A stretch of 24,407 nt of DNA from an uncultured Bilophila sp. (lineage in GTDB: Bacteria > Desulfobacterota > Desulfovibrionia > Desulfovibrionales > Desulfovibrionaceae). Made by a program: the position numbers and the translations under genes. Shown here one piece after another: positions 7,231 through 14,796 of the stretch. Positions within the stretch are counted from its first letter, which is position 1, and every line of letters begins with the position of its first letter. Under the pieces are notes generated by a model. It saw only the letters and a list, made by a program, of their open reading frames with translations, made no database searches and was not told the DNA's origin. The stretch is taken from the NCBI GenBank assembly GCA_959604115.1, contig CAUHBW010000007.1:1-24407 (forward strand), in the 5' to 3' direction.

Positions 7231-8748
7231 CTAGTTGGCGGCCGCGGCCTTTCTGGCGTGATTGCGCATATACTTGACTTCGCTGTAGATGCCCCAGAAG
7301 AGGGAGAGCAGGCACAGAAGGATGAGCGCGATGTTCAGGCCGCCCGTGAAAAAGTAGCTGAACACGCCGACGTCGGTGTCGGCGATCATCTTGCCGCGCA
7401 GGAAATTCTCTTCCGCGATGGGGCCGAGGATGATCCCGAGCACAATGGGCGCGCTGGGGAAGCCGAACCGCGAGAGCACGAACATCGCCACGCCGAGGAT
7501 GAACATGATGAGCACGTCTTCGTAGCTGTTCTGCACGCAATAGGAACCGAACACGCACAGGACCATGACGGCGGCGAACATAATGTAGTTCGGCGCGTTG
7601 GTGACGAAGTGCGAATAGCGGGAAGCCAGAATGCCGAAGAAGAACATGGCGAACTGCGCCAGGAACAGGCCGCTGATGAACGTATAGGTGATGTCGGCCT
7701 TTTCGGTGAACAGGTCGGGACCGGGGAAGAGGCCGTGGATGAGCAGGCCGCCGAGCAGGACCGCCGCGGTGGGGCTGCCGGGGATGCTCAGGGTGAGCAG
7801 GGGGATCAGGGCCGGGGCCACGGTGGCGTTGTTGGCGCATTCCGCCGCGCACACGCCTTCGGGATCGCCGGTGCCGAACCGGTCGGGGTTCTTGTCGAAC
7901 TTCTTGGTCTGGTCATAGGACATGAGCCCGGCGACCTGCCCGCCCGCGCCGGGAATGGCCCCGATGATCGTGCCGATGAGGCTTCCGATGGTCAGGGTGC
8001 GCAGGTAGTTGCGGTGCGCCTTGACCACGCGCAGGAGCATGCCCTTCTGGGGCTTGAAGGTCAGCTTTTCGATGATGACGTGGGAGTCGGCCATCAGTTC
8101 GATGATCTGCGGGACGGCGAAGAGGCCGATGAGCGCGGGGACGAGGGCGATGCCGCCGTTCAGGGCCTCATGGATGACGAAGCGGGGTTCGCCGGTCAGG
8201 GTGCTGTAGCCCACCGTGGACAGCAGCATGCCGAGTGCGCCGCCGAACAGCCCCTTGAGCATGGCCCCGGAGGACAGGCCCGTGATGACCGTGATGCCGA
8301 AGATGGCGGTCCAGAACAGTTCGGACGGCCCGAAGCGCATGGCGAATTCGGCCAGCGGAGGCGAGAACAGGATCATGACGAGCACGCCGAACACCCCGCC
8401 GATGAGCGAACTGAAAAAGACGGTGTACAGGGCTTCCTGCGCCCGTCCCTTCTTGGCCATGGGGCCGCCGTCGAAGAGGGTGGCGATGCTCGAAGGCGCG
8501 CCGGGAATGCTCAGCAGAATGGCCGAGATGGAGCCTCCCGCCACGGCGCTGGTGTATACGGCGCCGAGAAGAATGAGGCTGGTGGCCGGAGGCAGGTAGA
8601 AGGTGAAGGGGACCAGCAGGGCCACGGCCATGGTCGGGCTGAGTCCGGGCATGGCGCCGAAGAACAACCCCCCGGCGGACGCCGCCAGCAGCACGGCGAT
8701 GTTGGTCCATGAGAGAGCCGCTGGGAAATAGGTAAAAAATTGTTCCAC
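7231..8748 (-). CDS. tctA: TTT transporter large membrane subunit TctA
   Basis: This 505-residue inner-membrane protein has about 12 hydrophobic segments. It carries the two TctA signature loops: GAMPGLSPTMAVALLVPFTF near residue 31, and GAIPGAGGQVAGLMSYDQTK followed by FGTGDPEGVCAAECANNA in the middle. It is the main translocation subunit of the tripartite tricarboxylate transporter. Translation starts at GTG 8748 with AAGGAG 6 bp upstream. It is first in tctA-tctB-tctC and is preceded by a strong sigma54 promoter and an upstream dyad, so the operon should be switched on by a sigma54 activator, most simply the one encoded next door. The family call is firm; the substrate, probably sulfoacetate, is inferred. 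Confidence 0.93.
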   Translation of the reverse strand: MEQFFTYFPAALSWTNIAVLLAASAGGLFFGAMPGLSPTMAVALLVPFTFYLPPATSLILLGAVYTSAVAGGSISAILLSIPGAPSSIATLFDGGPMAKKGRAQEALYTVFFSSLIGGVFGVLVMILFSPPLAEFAMRFGPSELFWTAIFGITVITGLSSGAMLKGLFGGALGMLLSTVGYSTLTGEPRFVIHEALNGGIALVPALIGLFAVPQIIELMADSHVIIEKLTFKPQKGMLLRVVKAHRNYLRTLTIGSLIGTIIGAIPGAGGQVAGLMSYDQTKKFDKNPDRFGTGDPEGVCAAECANNATVAPALIPLLTLSIPGSPTAAVLLGGLLIHGLFPGPDLFTEKADITYTFISGLFLAQFAMFFFGILASRYSHFVTNAPNYIMFAAVMVLCVFGSYCVQNSYEDVLIMFILGVAMFVLSRFGFPSAPIVLGIILGPIAEENFLRGKMIADTDVGVFSYFFTGGLNIALILLCLLSLFWGIYSEVKYMRNHARKAAAAN

Positions 8749-8804
8749 GGAAGTCTCCTTTTGCGTATGGCGGACGTCGTCGCTGGTTTGCTTGTTCTTT
8801 TTTT

Positions 8805-8820
8805 AGCAAATGACATGCCA
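8805..8820 (-). promoter_or_regulatory. Sigma54 (-24/-12) promoter of the tctABC operon
   Basis: On the minus strand, TGGCATGTCATTTGCT (8820-8805) differs from TGGCACG-N4-TTGCW at one conserved base, with GG and GC exactly 10 bp apart. The leader to the GTG start would be about 46 nt. Confidence 0.85.
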
Positions 8821-8916
8821 TAAAGGGCGCAAGGGGGCCGAAAGCCGTTGCCGTTATTTTTTAGCTTGATTTCAGATAGGATAGCTGAGAGGAGCCCTAT
8901 CGTATGCCGTTTGGCT

Positions 8917-8968
8917 TGTCCAGATACATGTCCGAATATCTGGACATGACTGGTGATATGTCTGGATA
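8917..8968. promoter_or_regulatory. Candidate activator sites (UAS) for tctABC
   Basis: Two overlapping dyads lie here: TGTCCAGATA (8917-8926) with TATCTGGACA (8937-8946), and CATGTCC (8927-8933) with GGACATG (8942-8948). The inner unit TGTCC-N8-GGACA (8929-8946) matches the one upstream of sauS. A further degenerate half-site, TGTCTGGATA, is at 8959-8968. The cluster is about 110-150 bp upstream of the -24 element. Confidence 0.6.
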
Positions 8969-8978
8969 TCCGTACAGA

Positions 8979-9008
8979 ACAAGGCGTACCGTTCCCGATA
9001 CGCCTTGT
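8979..9008. terminator. Hairpin between the regulator gene and tctABC
   Basis: Perfect 10-bp arms, ACAAGGCGTA (8979-8988) and TACGCCTTGT (8999-9008), flank a 10-nt loop. On the minus strand it is followed only by TTCTGT, so it would be a weak terminator for the regulator transcript. The rest of the 509-bp gap to 9257 holds the dyad and direct repeats at 9060-9097 and no credible gene. Confidence 0.4.
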
Positions 9009-9059
9009 CGCTGAAATACTCTGAAAAGTATGTGCTTTTCGTGAACCTGCGCCGCACGC

Positions 9060-9097
9060 GGTTCCGGAACCGGCTTCGAGCGGCAGGGAACCGGCTT
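9060..9097. repeat. GGTTCC/GGAACC half-site cluster
   Basis: GGTTCCGGAACC (9060-9071) is a perfect 12-bp palindrome. GGAACCGGCTT occurs twice (9066-9076 and 9087-9097), 21 bp apart, which is two helical turns. The role is unknown. Confidence 0.4.
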
Positions 9098-9257
9098 GTT
9101 CTTTTCGAGACAGGCGTCACGGCCCGGCATGAAGAAAGGCGCCGTTTGCGGGGGATGGCCTGCGAGGAAGCCTTTACGATACGGGAGCGGCGGCCTTTGC
9201 CGCGCGTCTCACGGGGGCGGAAGGCACCGGTGCTCCGTCCCGTTCGCACGTTGCGGA

Positions 9258-10646
9258 TCAGGCCGTTCCGGAGTTTCTCCGAATGCCGAACTTATGCATT
9301 TTTTCATAGATGCTGGCCCGGGAAATGCCGAGGACGCGGGCGGTCCGGGCTACGTTCCAGTTCTGTTCGGTGAGCGCGAGCAGAATGGTTTGCGCCTCGC
9401 TGCTCTTGACCACGGACTGGAGCTTGCCGCCGGTTTCGGCGTGTTCGGCGGCGATGGTCTGGTGGCGCAGTTCCGGCGGGAGATCCAGCGGCGTGATCTG
9501 GTTGTTCTGGCACAGGCTCAGGGCCCGGATGAGCACGTTGCGGAGCTGGCGAATGTTGCCGGGCCACGGATAGCGCATGAGCACGTTCATGGCGTCGGCG
9601 GTGCACCGGATGTTTTCGCCGCTCATGCGATTGAGGAAGTCGTTGACGATCATGGGAATGTCTTCGGCGCGTTCGCACAGCGGGGGCAGGTTCAGCGTCA
9701 GCGGGTTGATGCGGTAATACAGATCCTCGCGGAAGGTGCCCGCCGCGATCATGCTTTTGAGGTCGCGGTTGGTGGCCGCGACGAGGCGGAAGTCCACGGG
9801 GCGCGGCTGCGACGATCCGAGGCGGCGGATCGTTTTTTCTTCGAGCACCCGGAGCAGCTTGACCTGCGCGTGCAGGGGCAGATCGCCCACTTCGTCGAGG
9901 AACAGCGTCCCCTGATCCGCCAGCTCGATCTGGCCGATTTTGCCGTCCTTGTGCGCGCCCGAGAACGCGCCGGGAACGTAGCCGAACACTTCGGACTCGA
10001 AGAGTTCCTTGGGAATGGCGGCGCAGTTGATGCCCACGAAGGGGCCGTCCGGGCGGTTGCTCGCCATGTGGATGGCGCTGGCCGCCAGTTCCTTGCCCGT
10101 GCCCGTCGCGCCGAGGATGAGGACGGGCGAATCGGTGCGGGCGTAGCGCAGCAGGTAGGACTTGAACGTGTTGATGGCCGGGCTGTCGCCCAGAATGGAA
10201 TCGATGGAATAGCTGGCCCGGAGCGCGCTCTTGATGCGCCGGGCGTAGGCATGGACCTTCTTGTCGAGGAATTCCACGCGCTGGAGGAGTGCCTGCACCT
10301 GTTCCGGCGTATCGAACAGGGTCATGGAGAGAGCACCGATGACCTTTCCCGCCTCGTCGCGGAGCGGGATGCGGTTGACGAGGAGTTTCGTCTCGCTGTT
10401 GTGTATCTGACGCCACGCGCCCAGATCCGGTTCTCCGGAAGCGATGACCGCCGGAATCCCCGAGTCGGGGATAAAGTCAGTGATGTGTCTGCCGATGGCG
10501 TTTTCCGGGCGAATGCGCAGGTAGTTGGCGTAGGCGTCGTTGATGAAGCGGATGATGCCCTCCCCGTCGCAGATGAACAGCCCCGTGGGCAGGTTGCTCA
10601 TGGCGAGTTCGAGGAGGCTTTTGTCCGTTTTTTGTGAAATATCCAT
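9258..10646 (-). CDS. Sigma54-dependent activator with PAS sensor domain; probable regulator of the sulfoacetate island
   Basis: This 462-residue protein has three parts: an N-terminal PAS domain (about 8-110), a central AAA+ sigma54-interaction domain (about 150-380) and a Fis-type helix-turn-helix (about 429-455, NWNVARTARVLGISRASIYE). Visible motifs are Walker A GATGTGKE (179-186), Walker B GTLFLDE (246-252) and WPGNIRQLRN (361-370). The sigma54-contact loop, normally GAFTGA, is GAFSGA (226-231). There is no receiver domain, so it probably senses a small molecule through PAS. I chose ATG 10646 (MDISQKTDKS) with AGGAA 10 bp upstream, because the upstream extension is not conserved in style. 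It is transcribed towards tctABC, and two sigma54 promoters with shared dyads lie in the genes it precedes. The ligand is unknown; sulfoacetate or a breakdown product is the natural guess. Confidence 0.9.
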   Translation of the reverse strand: MDISQKTDKSLLELAMSNLPTGLFICDGEGIIRFINDAYANYLRIRPENAIGRHITDFIPDSGIPAVIASGEPDLGAWRQIHNSETKLLVNRIPLRDEAGKVIGALSMTLFDTPEQVQALLQRVEFLDKKVHAYARRIKSALRASYSIDSILGDSPAINTFKSYLLRYARTDSPVLILGATGTGKELAASAIHMASNRPDGPFVGINCAAIPKELFESEVFGYVPGAFSGAHKDGKIGQIELADQGTLFLDEVGDLPLHAQVKLLRVLEEKTIRRLGSSQPRPVDFRLVAATNRDLKSMIAAGTFREDLYYRINPLTLNLPPLCERAEDIPMIVNDFLNRMSGENIRCTADAMNVLMRYPWPGNIRQLRNVLIRALSLCQNNQITPLDLPPELRHQTIAAEHAETGGKLQSVVKSSEAQTILLALTEQNWNVARTARVLGISRASIYEKMHKFGIRRNSGTA

Positions 10647-10882
10647 GTAAAGACCGTTCCTGTGACGTGGCGTGTGGATGGAAGCTGCCCCCACGGTATA
10701 ACCGGAACAAGGGGCTAGGCAAGGGATTCTCCGTTTCCGTCCCCGCAAGGGGTTGCGTGTTTTACCGACAACCGGTACTTCATCCCTCTGGATTCTTTCG
10801 CATCAAACATTCCATCGCGGCCCTTCGGGGGCGGCGGGCCGCGTCCGGGAAATCCCCTCCCGGAGCGGAGTTCGGGGTTCCT

Positions 10883-11698
10883 ATGGATTTGACGAGACCG
10901 TTTCTCAAATGGGCCGGAGGCAAATACCGCCTTCTGGACCGTCTTTTGCCGAGCCTGCCCGAAGGGGCGCGTCTGGTGGAGCCGTTCGTGGGTTCCGGGG
11001 CCGTGTTCCTGAACGCGGGGTTCGGCTCCTATCTGCTGTGCGATCTCAACCCCGATCTCATCGGCCTGTACCGGACCCTCCTGCGGGACGGGGAGCGGTT
11101 CATCGCTCGGGCGCACGCCTTGTTCACGCCGGAGAACAACACGCAGGAGGTCTTCCTGCGCCTGCGGGCCGACTTCAACGCCTCTTCCGACGTCGAAGAG
11201 CGGAGTCTGCTGTTCCTCTATCTGAACCGCCATTCCTACAACGGACTGGTCCGCTACAACAGCAGGGGCATCTACAACGTGCCCTTCGGGAAATACAAGG
11301 CCCCCTATTTCCCCGAGCGCGAACTGACCGCGTTCCTGACCAAGCTGCGCGATTGCGACGTCTCCTTTGCGGTGCAGGATTTTCGGACGACCTTTTCCCG
11401 GTTGCGGAAAGGGGACGTGGTGTATTGCGATCCGCCCTACGCGCCGGTTTCGGCCACTGCGAACTTCACCAGCTATACCGGCGGCGGTTTCGGGCCGCAG
11501 GAGCAGATCGAGCTGGCCGCCGCGGCTTCCAAGGCGGCGAAGCGGGGCATGCCGGTGGTGCTGAGCAACCACGACGTCCCGTTGACGCGGGAGCTGTATG
11601 CGGCGGCGCGTCTCCAGTCGTTTCCGGTGCAGCGGTTCATCAGCTGCAACGGCGCGCGGCGCGGCGCGGCGCGCGAACTGCTGGCGGTGTTCTCATGA
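10883..11698 (+). CDS. dam: DNA adenine methylase, Dam family (GATC type)
   Basis: This 271-residue protein has the length of Dam. Motifs appear in the alpha-class order: FLKWAGGK (7-14), the SAM site VEPFVGSGAVF (32-42), the Dam-typical RYNSRGIYNVPFGKYKAPYF (124-143), catalytic DPPY (183-186), and C-terminal ISCNGARRGAARELLAVF, close to the Dam end. It should methylate N6 of adenine, most likely in GATC. I took ATG 10883 because MDLTRPFLKWAGGK is the normal N terminus; the frame is open back to 10634 without family sequence. The stop overlaps the start of a PD-(D/E)XK nuclease gene (ATGA). This suggests a restriction-modification or prophage-derived pair rather than a lone housekeeping Dam. 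Confidence 0.88.
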   Translation: MDLTRPFLKWAGGKYRLLDRLLPSLPEGARLVEPFVGSGAVFLNAGFGSYLLCDLNPDLIGLYRTLLRDGERFIARAHALFTPENNTQEVFLRLRADFNASSDVEERSLLFLYLNRHSYNGLVRYNSRGIYNVPFGKYKAPYFPERELTAFLTKLRDCDVSFAVQDFRTTFSRLRKGDVVYCDPPYAPVSATANFTSYTGGGFGPQEQIELAAAASKAAKRGMPVVLSNHDVPLTRELYAAARLQSFPVQRFISCNGARRGAARELLAVFS

Positions 11699-12189
11699 CT
11701 CCCGAGCAGGGCGGCGCGATAGCCAACAGGCAGGGAAACATCCTTGAGCAGCAGGTGCGGCAGGCCTTCGCTTCGCACGGCTTCCGGGAGCTGACCTTTC
11801 CCGAATACGAAAAGCTGGTTTCCGGGGCGACGCTGCCGGGCGTGCCCCTGCCCGACGTGCTGGTGCGCCGCGTGCCGTATACGTCCATCTACGGGCACCG
11901 GGGCGTGACGGAATTTCTGGCGGTGTCCCCTTCCCGTTCGCTCGCCGTTCGCATCGAGTGCAAGTGGCAGCAGTCGCAGGGCAGCGTGGACGAAAAATTT
12001 CCCTATCTCTATCTGAACTGCATTCAGGCCATGCCCGAGGAGGAGATCATCCTGCTCATCGACGGCAACGGCTACAAGCCCGGCGCGCTGGCATGGCTCA
12101 AGCAGGCCGCCGCCTCGCAGGACGCCAAGGTCATACACGTCTTCAACCTCGTCGAGTTTCTGGTCTGGATAAACAAGCGGTTGCGGTAG
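11695..12189 (+). CDS. Small PD-(D/E)XK superfamily nuclease, coupled to dam
   Basis: This 164-residue protein has an N-terminal helix with GNILEQQVRQAF (14-25; Glu18 fits the first acidic residue of the fold) and the core GVTEFLAVSPSRSLAVRIECKWQ, in which Glu88-x-Lys90 is the (D/E)XK motif. Glu73 may take the place of the usual Asp. A helix follows (KFPYLYLNCIQAMPEE), then a strand (IILLIDGNGY). It resembles the small PD-(D/E)XK proteins seen in phages and beside methylases (Pfam PDDEXK_11-like, from memory). The start ATG 11695 overlaps the dam stop, so the two are made together. It could be the restriction partner of Dam, although it is shorter than known GATC-cutting enzymes. The fold is fairly sure and the activity unproven. 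Confidence 0.7.
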   Translation: MTPEQGGAIANRQGNILEQQVRQAFASHGFRELTFPEYEKLVSGATLPGVPLPDVLVRRVPYTSIYGHRGVTEFLAVSPSRSLAVRIECKWQQSQGSVDEKFPYLYLNCIQAMPEEEIILLIDGNGYKPGALAWLKQAAASQDAKVIHVFNLVEFLVWINKRLR

Positions 12190-12192
12190 ATG

Positions 12193-12270
12193 AAAATTGG
12201 GGAGGGGGAAACTTTCCTCAGAAAGTTTCCCCCTCCCCAAACCCCACCCCTCTCCCTTCAAAGACTTTCG
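12193..12270 (+). repeat. Dispersed 3'-end repeat, best copy (after the nuclease gene)
   Basis: Starting 4 bp after the nuclease stop, perfect 20-bp arms (12197-12216 and 12221-12240) surround CTCA. A C-rich tail follows, ending in TTCAAAGACTTTCG. It has no U tract. The same sequence order occurs at 14797, on the minus strand at 15135, and in part at 24341. The rest of the 386-bp gap (12271-12487) has a GGAAAA-GGCG-TTTTCC hairpin (12363-12378) and a TCGTCATGACGA palindrome (12433-12444) but no gene that I can support. Confidence 0.85.
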
Positions 12271-12489
12271 CAAGGGTCGATGGCGGGACGGGCGGATTGG
12301 GCGGCTGACGACGCGGCATACGTCTCCCGATTGCGCGGGGGAAAGGCAGCGGGCGTTGCAGGGGAAAAGGCGTTTTCCGGTTATGCGTCAGAAAAGAAAT
12401 CATTTCAGCCCACAAGGAACTGTTCGGGGGTATCGTCATGACGACGGGGTTCCCTCCGCGTAACCGCCTTACTGGTTAAAAAGTTAGGG

Positions 12490-12562
12490 GGAATGAGGAG
12501 AGAAGGGAGTCCTTTTCAAGAAGGCCCTTCTCACCTCCCCCGGGGGGCCCTTACCCCTTTGA
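12490..12562 (+). repeat. Dispersed repeat, divergent copy before the NifA-like gene
   Basis: GAGAAGGG (12500-12507) and CCCTTCTC (12525-12532) form the outer stem with CCTT/AAGG inside. Then comes a C-rich stretch and CCCTTTGAA. The layout is like the copy at 3761-3882. The downstream gene's ribosome binding site (AAGGAG, 12562-12567) begins where the repeat ends. Confidence 0.45.
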
Positions 12563-12575
12563 AGGAGCGAACAAC

Positions 12576-14099
12576 GTGCAGGTGCGAAACGAGGTCAAGG
12601 AACTTCGGTTGCTGTTCGAGGTGCTGCAGATTCTGGACAGCGCGTCCGACCTGTCGGACAACCTCGATACGGTGCTGGAGGTCATGGCGAAGCATACGGG
12701 CATGATGCGCGGCGTGATCACGCTCCTCGACGAGCGGCACGGCGAAATCGCCATCGAGGCGGCCTACGGCATTTCCCCCGAGGCGCAGAGCCGGGGACGC
12801 TACAAGCTCGGGGAGGGCATCACCGGCAAGGTGGTGGAGAACGGCAAGCCGCTGGTTATCCCCAACGTGCTCGTGGAGCCGTTGTTTTTGAATCGTACCG
12901 GAACCCGCAGCCGCAAGGAGGCCGTGTCCTTCATCTGCGTGCCCATCAAGATGGACGGGCGGGTCATCGGCGCGCTGTCCGCCGACAGGCTGTTTGCGGA
13001 ATCCGAGGCGCTTGAGGAAGACATGCGCCTGTTGTCCGTGCTGGCCTCTCTCGTCGCCAAAGCCGTGAGAAACCGGCAGGAACACCACCGGATGCTGGAG
13101 GAAAACCGGCGTCTGCTCAAGGCCCTTCGGGAACAGTCGCGTCCCGAAGTGTTCGTGGGCGCGTCGCCGGGCCTGCGGGCCGTGCTGACGCAGCTCGCGC
13201 AGGTGGCCCCGACGAGCGCGACGGTGCTCCTGCTCGGGGAAAGCGGCACCGGCAAGGAGCTGGCCGCCAACACCATCCACGCGGGCAGCCCGAGAGCCGG
13301 GCACCCGTTCATCAAGGTCAACTGCGCCGCCCTGCCGGAAGGGCTCATCGAAAGCGAGCTGTTCGGACACGAGAAGGGGGCGTTCACCGGCGCGGTGGGC
13401 GTGCGGAAGGGCCGTTTCGAGGCCGCCGACGGAGGCACCCTGTTCCTCGACGAAATCGGGGAACTCGCCGTCTCCACGCAGGTCAAGCTGCTGCGCGTGT
13501 TGCAGGAACGCGAGTTCGAACGCGTCGGCGGTATGGAAACGCACAAGGTGGACGTGCGCGTGGTCGCGGCCACAAGCCGGAACCTCGAACAGATGGTCCG
13601 GGAGGGCCTGTTCCGCAGGGATTTGTTTTACCGTCTGAACGTGTTCCCCGTGTATATGCCGCCCCTGCGCGAACGTCCCGGAGACATCCATCTGCTCGTG
13701 GAGAATTTTCTTGACAAGTACGGGCATAAAATCGGCAAGCGGGGGCTGCGGGTGACGCCCGAGGCCGAGGCGTTGCTGCTGGCCCATCCGTGGCCCGGCA
13801 ACATCCGGGAACTTGAAAACGTCATCGAGCGGGCGGTCATCCTGACTACGGACGGGGTGATCCGTCCGAACCTCCTTCCGCCCAACATGCAGACTTCCGG
13901 CGCGCTCTCCTCGCTGCACGGAACCCTTCCCGAGGCGCTCGACCGGCTGGAACGCCAGTTCATCATCGAGGCGCTCAGGAAGTACCGCGGCAACATGGGC
14001 CGGGCCGCCGAAGCGCTCGGAATCAGCGAACGGGTGATGGGGCTGCGGATGAGGAAATTCGGCCTTGACTACAGGGCGTTCCGCGGGCAGAAAATGTGA
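12576..14099 (+). CDS. Sigma54-dependent activator with GAF domain, NifA-like
   Basis: This 507-residue protein has an N-terminal GAF domain (about 25-165), the AAA+ domain (about 192-425) and a Fis-type helix-turn-helix (about 472-497). It carries Walker A GESGTGKE (221-228), intact GAFTGA (268-273), Walker B GTLFLDE (287-293) and WPGNIRELEN (406-415). The C-terminal ISERVMGLRMRKFGLD is the style seen in NifA. The linker lacks the paired cysteines of redox-sensitive NifA proteins. Translation starts at GTG 12576 with AAGGAG 8 bp upstream. No nif genes are near, so it may control other functions. It has all residues needed to drive sigma54 promoters, and an effect on the promoters at 5383 and 8805 cannot be excluded. 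Confidence 0.88.
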   Translation: MQVRNEVKELRLLFEVLQILDSASDLSDNLDTVLEVMAKHTGMMRGVITLLDERHGEIAIEAAYGISPEAQSRGRYKLGEGITGKVVENGKPLVIPNVLVEPLFLNRTGTRSRKEAVSFICVPIKMDGRVIGALSADRLFAESEALEEDMRLLSVLASLVAKAVRNRQEHHRMLEENRRLLKALREQSRPEVFVGASPGLRAVLTQLAQVAPTSATVLLLGESGTGKELAANTIHAGSPRAGHPFIKVNCAALPEGLIESELFGHEKGAFTGAVGVRKGRFEAADGGTLFLDEIGELAVSTQVKLLRVLQEREFERVGGMETHKVDVRVVAATSRNLEQMVREGLFRRDLFYRLNVFPVYMPPLRERPGDIHLLVENFLDKYGHKIGKRGLRVTPEAEALLLAHPWPGNIRELENVIERAVILTTDGVIRPNLLPPNMQTSGALSSLHGTLPEALDRLERQFIIEALRKYRGNMGRAAEALGISERVMGLRMRKFGLDYRAFRGQKM

Positions 14100-14191
14100 C
14101 CGTCATCGTAACTCTTGGAAAATCATAGACGTTCACCGTTCGAGTGGTGTTTCATGTCTACCATGTGACGTCATCGTGCGAGGATTGCTTC

Positions 14192-14794
14192 ATGTCTGTT
14201 TCCCTTCCGGATTTTGAGTCGCTCCGTCAGTGGGTCGATGCGTCTTCCGCGTTTGTAAAGGCCTGGGTTCGGTCGCCTCGCCGCGTGGGCATGGTCTGTC
14301 CGAGCGGAACCCTGCTCGCCCGGAGCATGGCGGCCTACGCCCCTCGAAAGGGCGACGGGCTTGTAGTGGAGCTTGGAGCCGGGACGGGGACCGTGACCCG
14401 GCAGTTGCTGGACGTGGGCATCGCTCCGCAGCGTCTGCTGATCATCGATCAGTCTCCGGCGATGGCGGCGTTGCTGCGGAACCGTTTTCCCCATCTGAAC
14501 GTTCTTGAGGCGGACGCCGAGCGTCTGGGCGATTTTTTGCCTCCGGACAGGCGAGTGGACTGCATCGTGTCTTCGTTGCCGCTGCTGTCTCTGAACGAGC
14601 ACGTCCGGGCCCGGATCGTCCGCTCCATGCACGACGCTCTTGATGAGGGCGGCCTGCTCATCCAGTACACCTACTCGTGGCGCAGGGCCAATCCCTTTCT
14701 CTCGGACGGCTTCCGCTGCGTGGGCTCCCGGCAGGTTTGGCACAACGTCCCGCCCGCCCGGATTTTCCGGTTCAGGAAGGAAGGGGGAAAATAA
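14192..14794 (+). CDS. SAM-dependent methyltransferase, phospholipid N-methyltransferase (PmtA-like, COG3963) type
   Basis: This 200-residue protein has an N-terminal segment FVKAWVRSPRRVGMVCPSGTLLARSM (21-46), the recurrent opening of the COG3963 group. Motif I of class I methyltransferases follows (VVELGAGTGTVT, 58-69), with an acidic end of the second strand (IIDQSP, 84-89). Family members methylate phosphatidylethanolamine or act as rRNA/small-molecule methylases, so the substrate is uncertain. I took ATG 14192 with GAGG about 8 bp upstream; an in-frame ATG at 14144 adds 16 unconvincing residues. It lies 92 bp after the NifA-like gene on the same strand and could be its cotranscribed partner. 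Confidence 0.7.
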   Translation: MSVSLPDFESLRQWVDASSAFVKAWVRSPRRVGMVCPSGTLLARSMAAYAPRKGDGLVVELGAGTGTVTRQLLDVGIAPQRLLIIDQSPAMAALLRNRFPHLNVLEADAERLGDFLPPDRRVDCIVSSLPLLSLNEHVRARIVRSMHDALDEGGLLIQYTYSWRRANPFLSDGFRCVGSRQVWHNVPPARIFRFRKEGGK

Positions 14795-14796
14795 AG

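Noticed and set aside
6722..7852. Upstream extension of the tctC frame to a 700-residue protein
   Set aside because: The extension is Arg/His/Pro-rich and overlaps tctA and tctB on the same strand in another frame. The signal peptide and AGGAGG fix the real start at 6721.
6745..8712. A 655-residue plus-strand open frame
   Set aside because: It is extremely Glu/Asp/Gln/Gly-rich and lies wholly antisense to tctA and tctB, a typical shadow.
10753..11694. N-terminal extension fusing sequence inside dam to the nuclease
   Set aside because: It is the alternate frame of dam. The coupled ATG at 11695 is the natural start.
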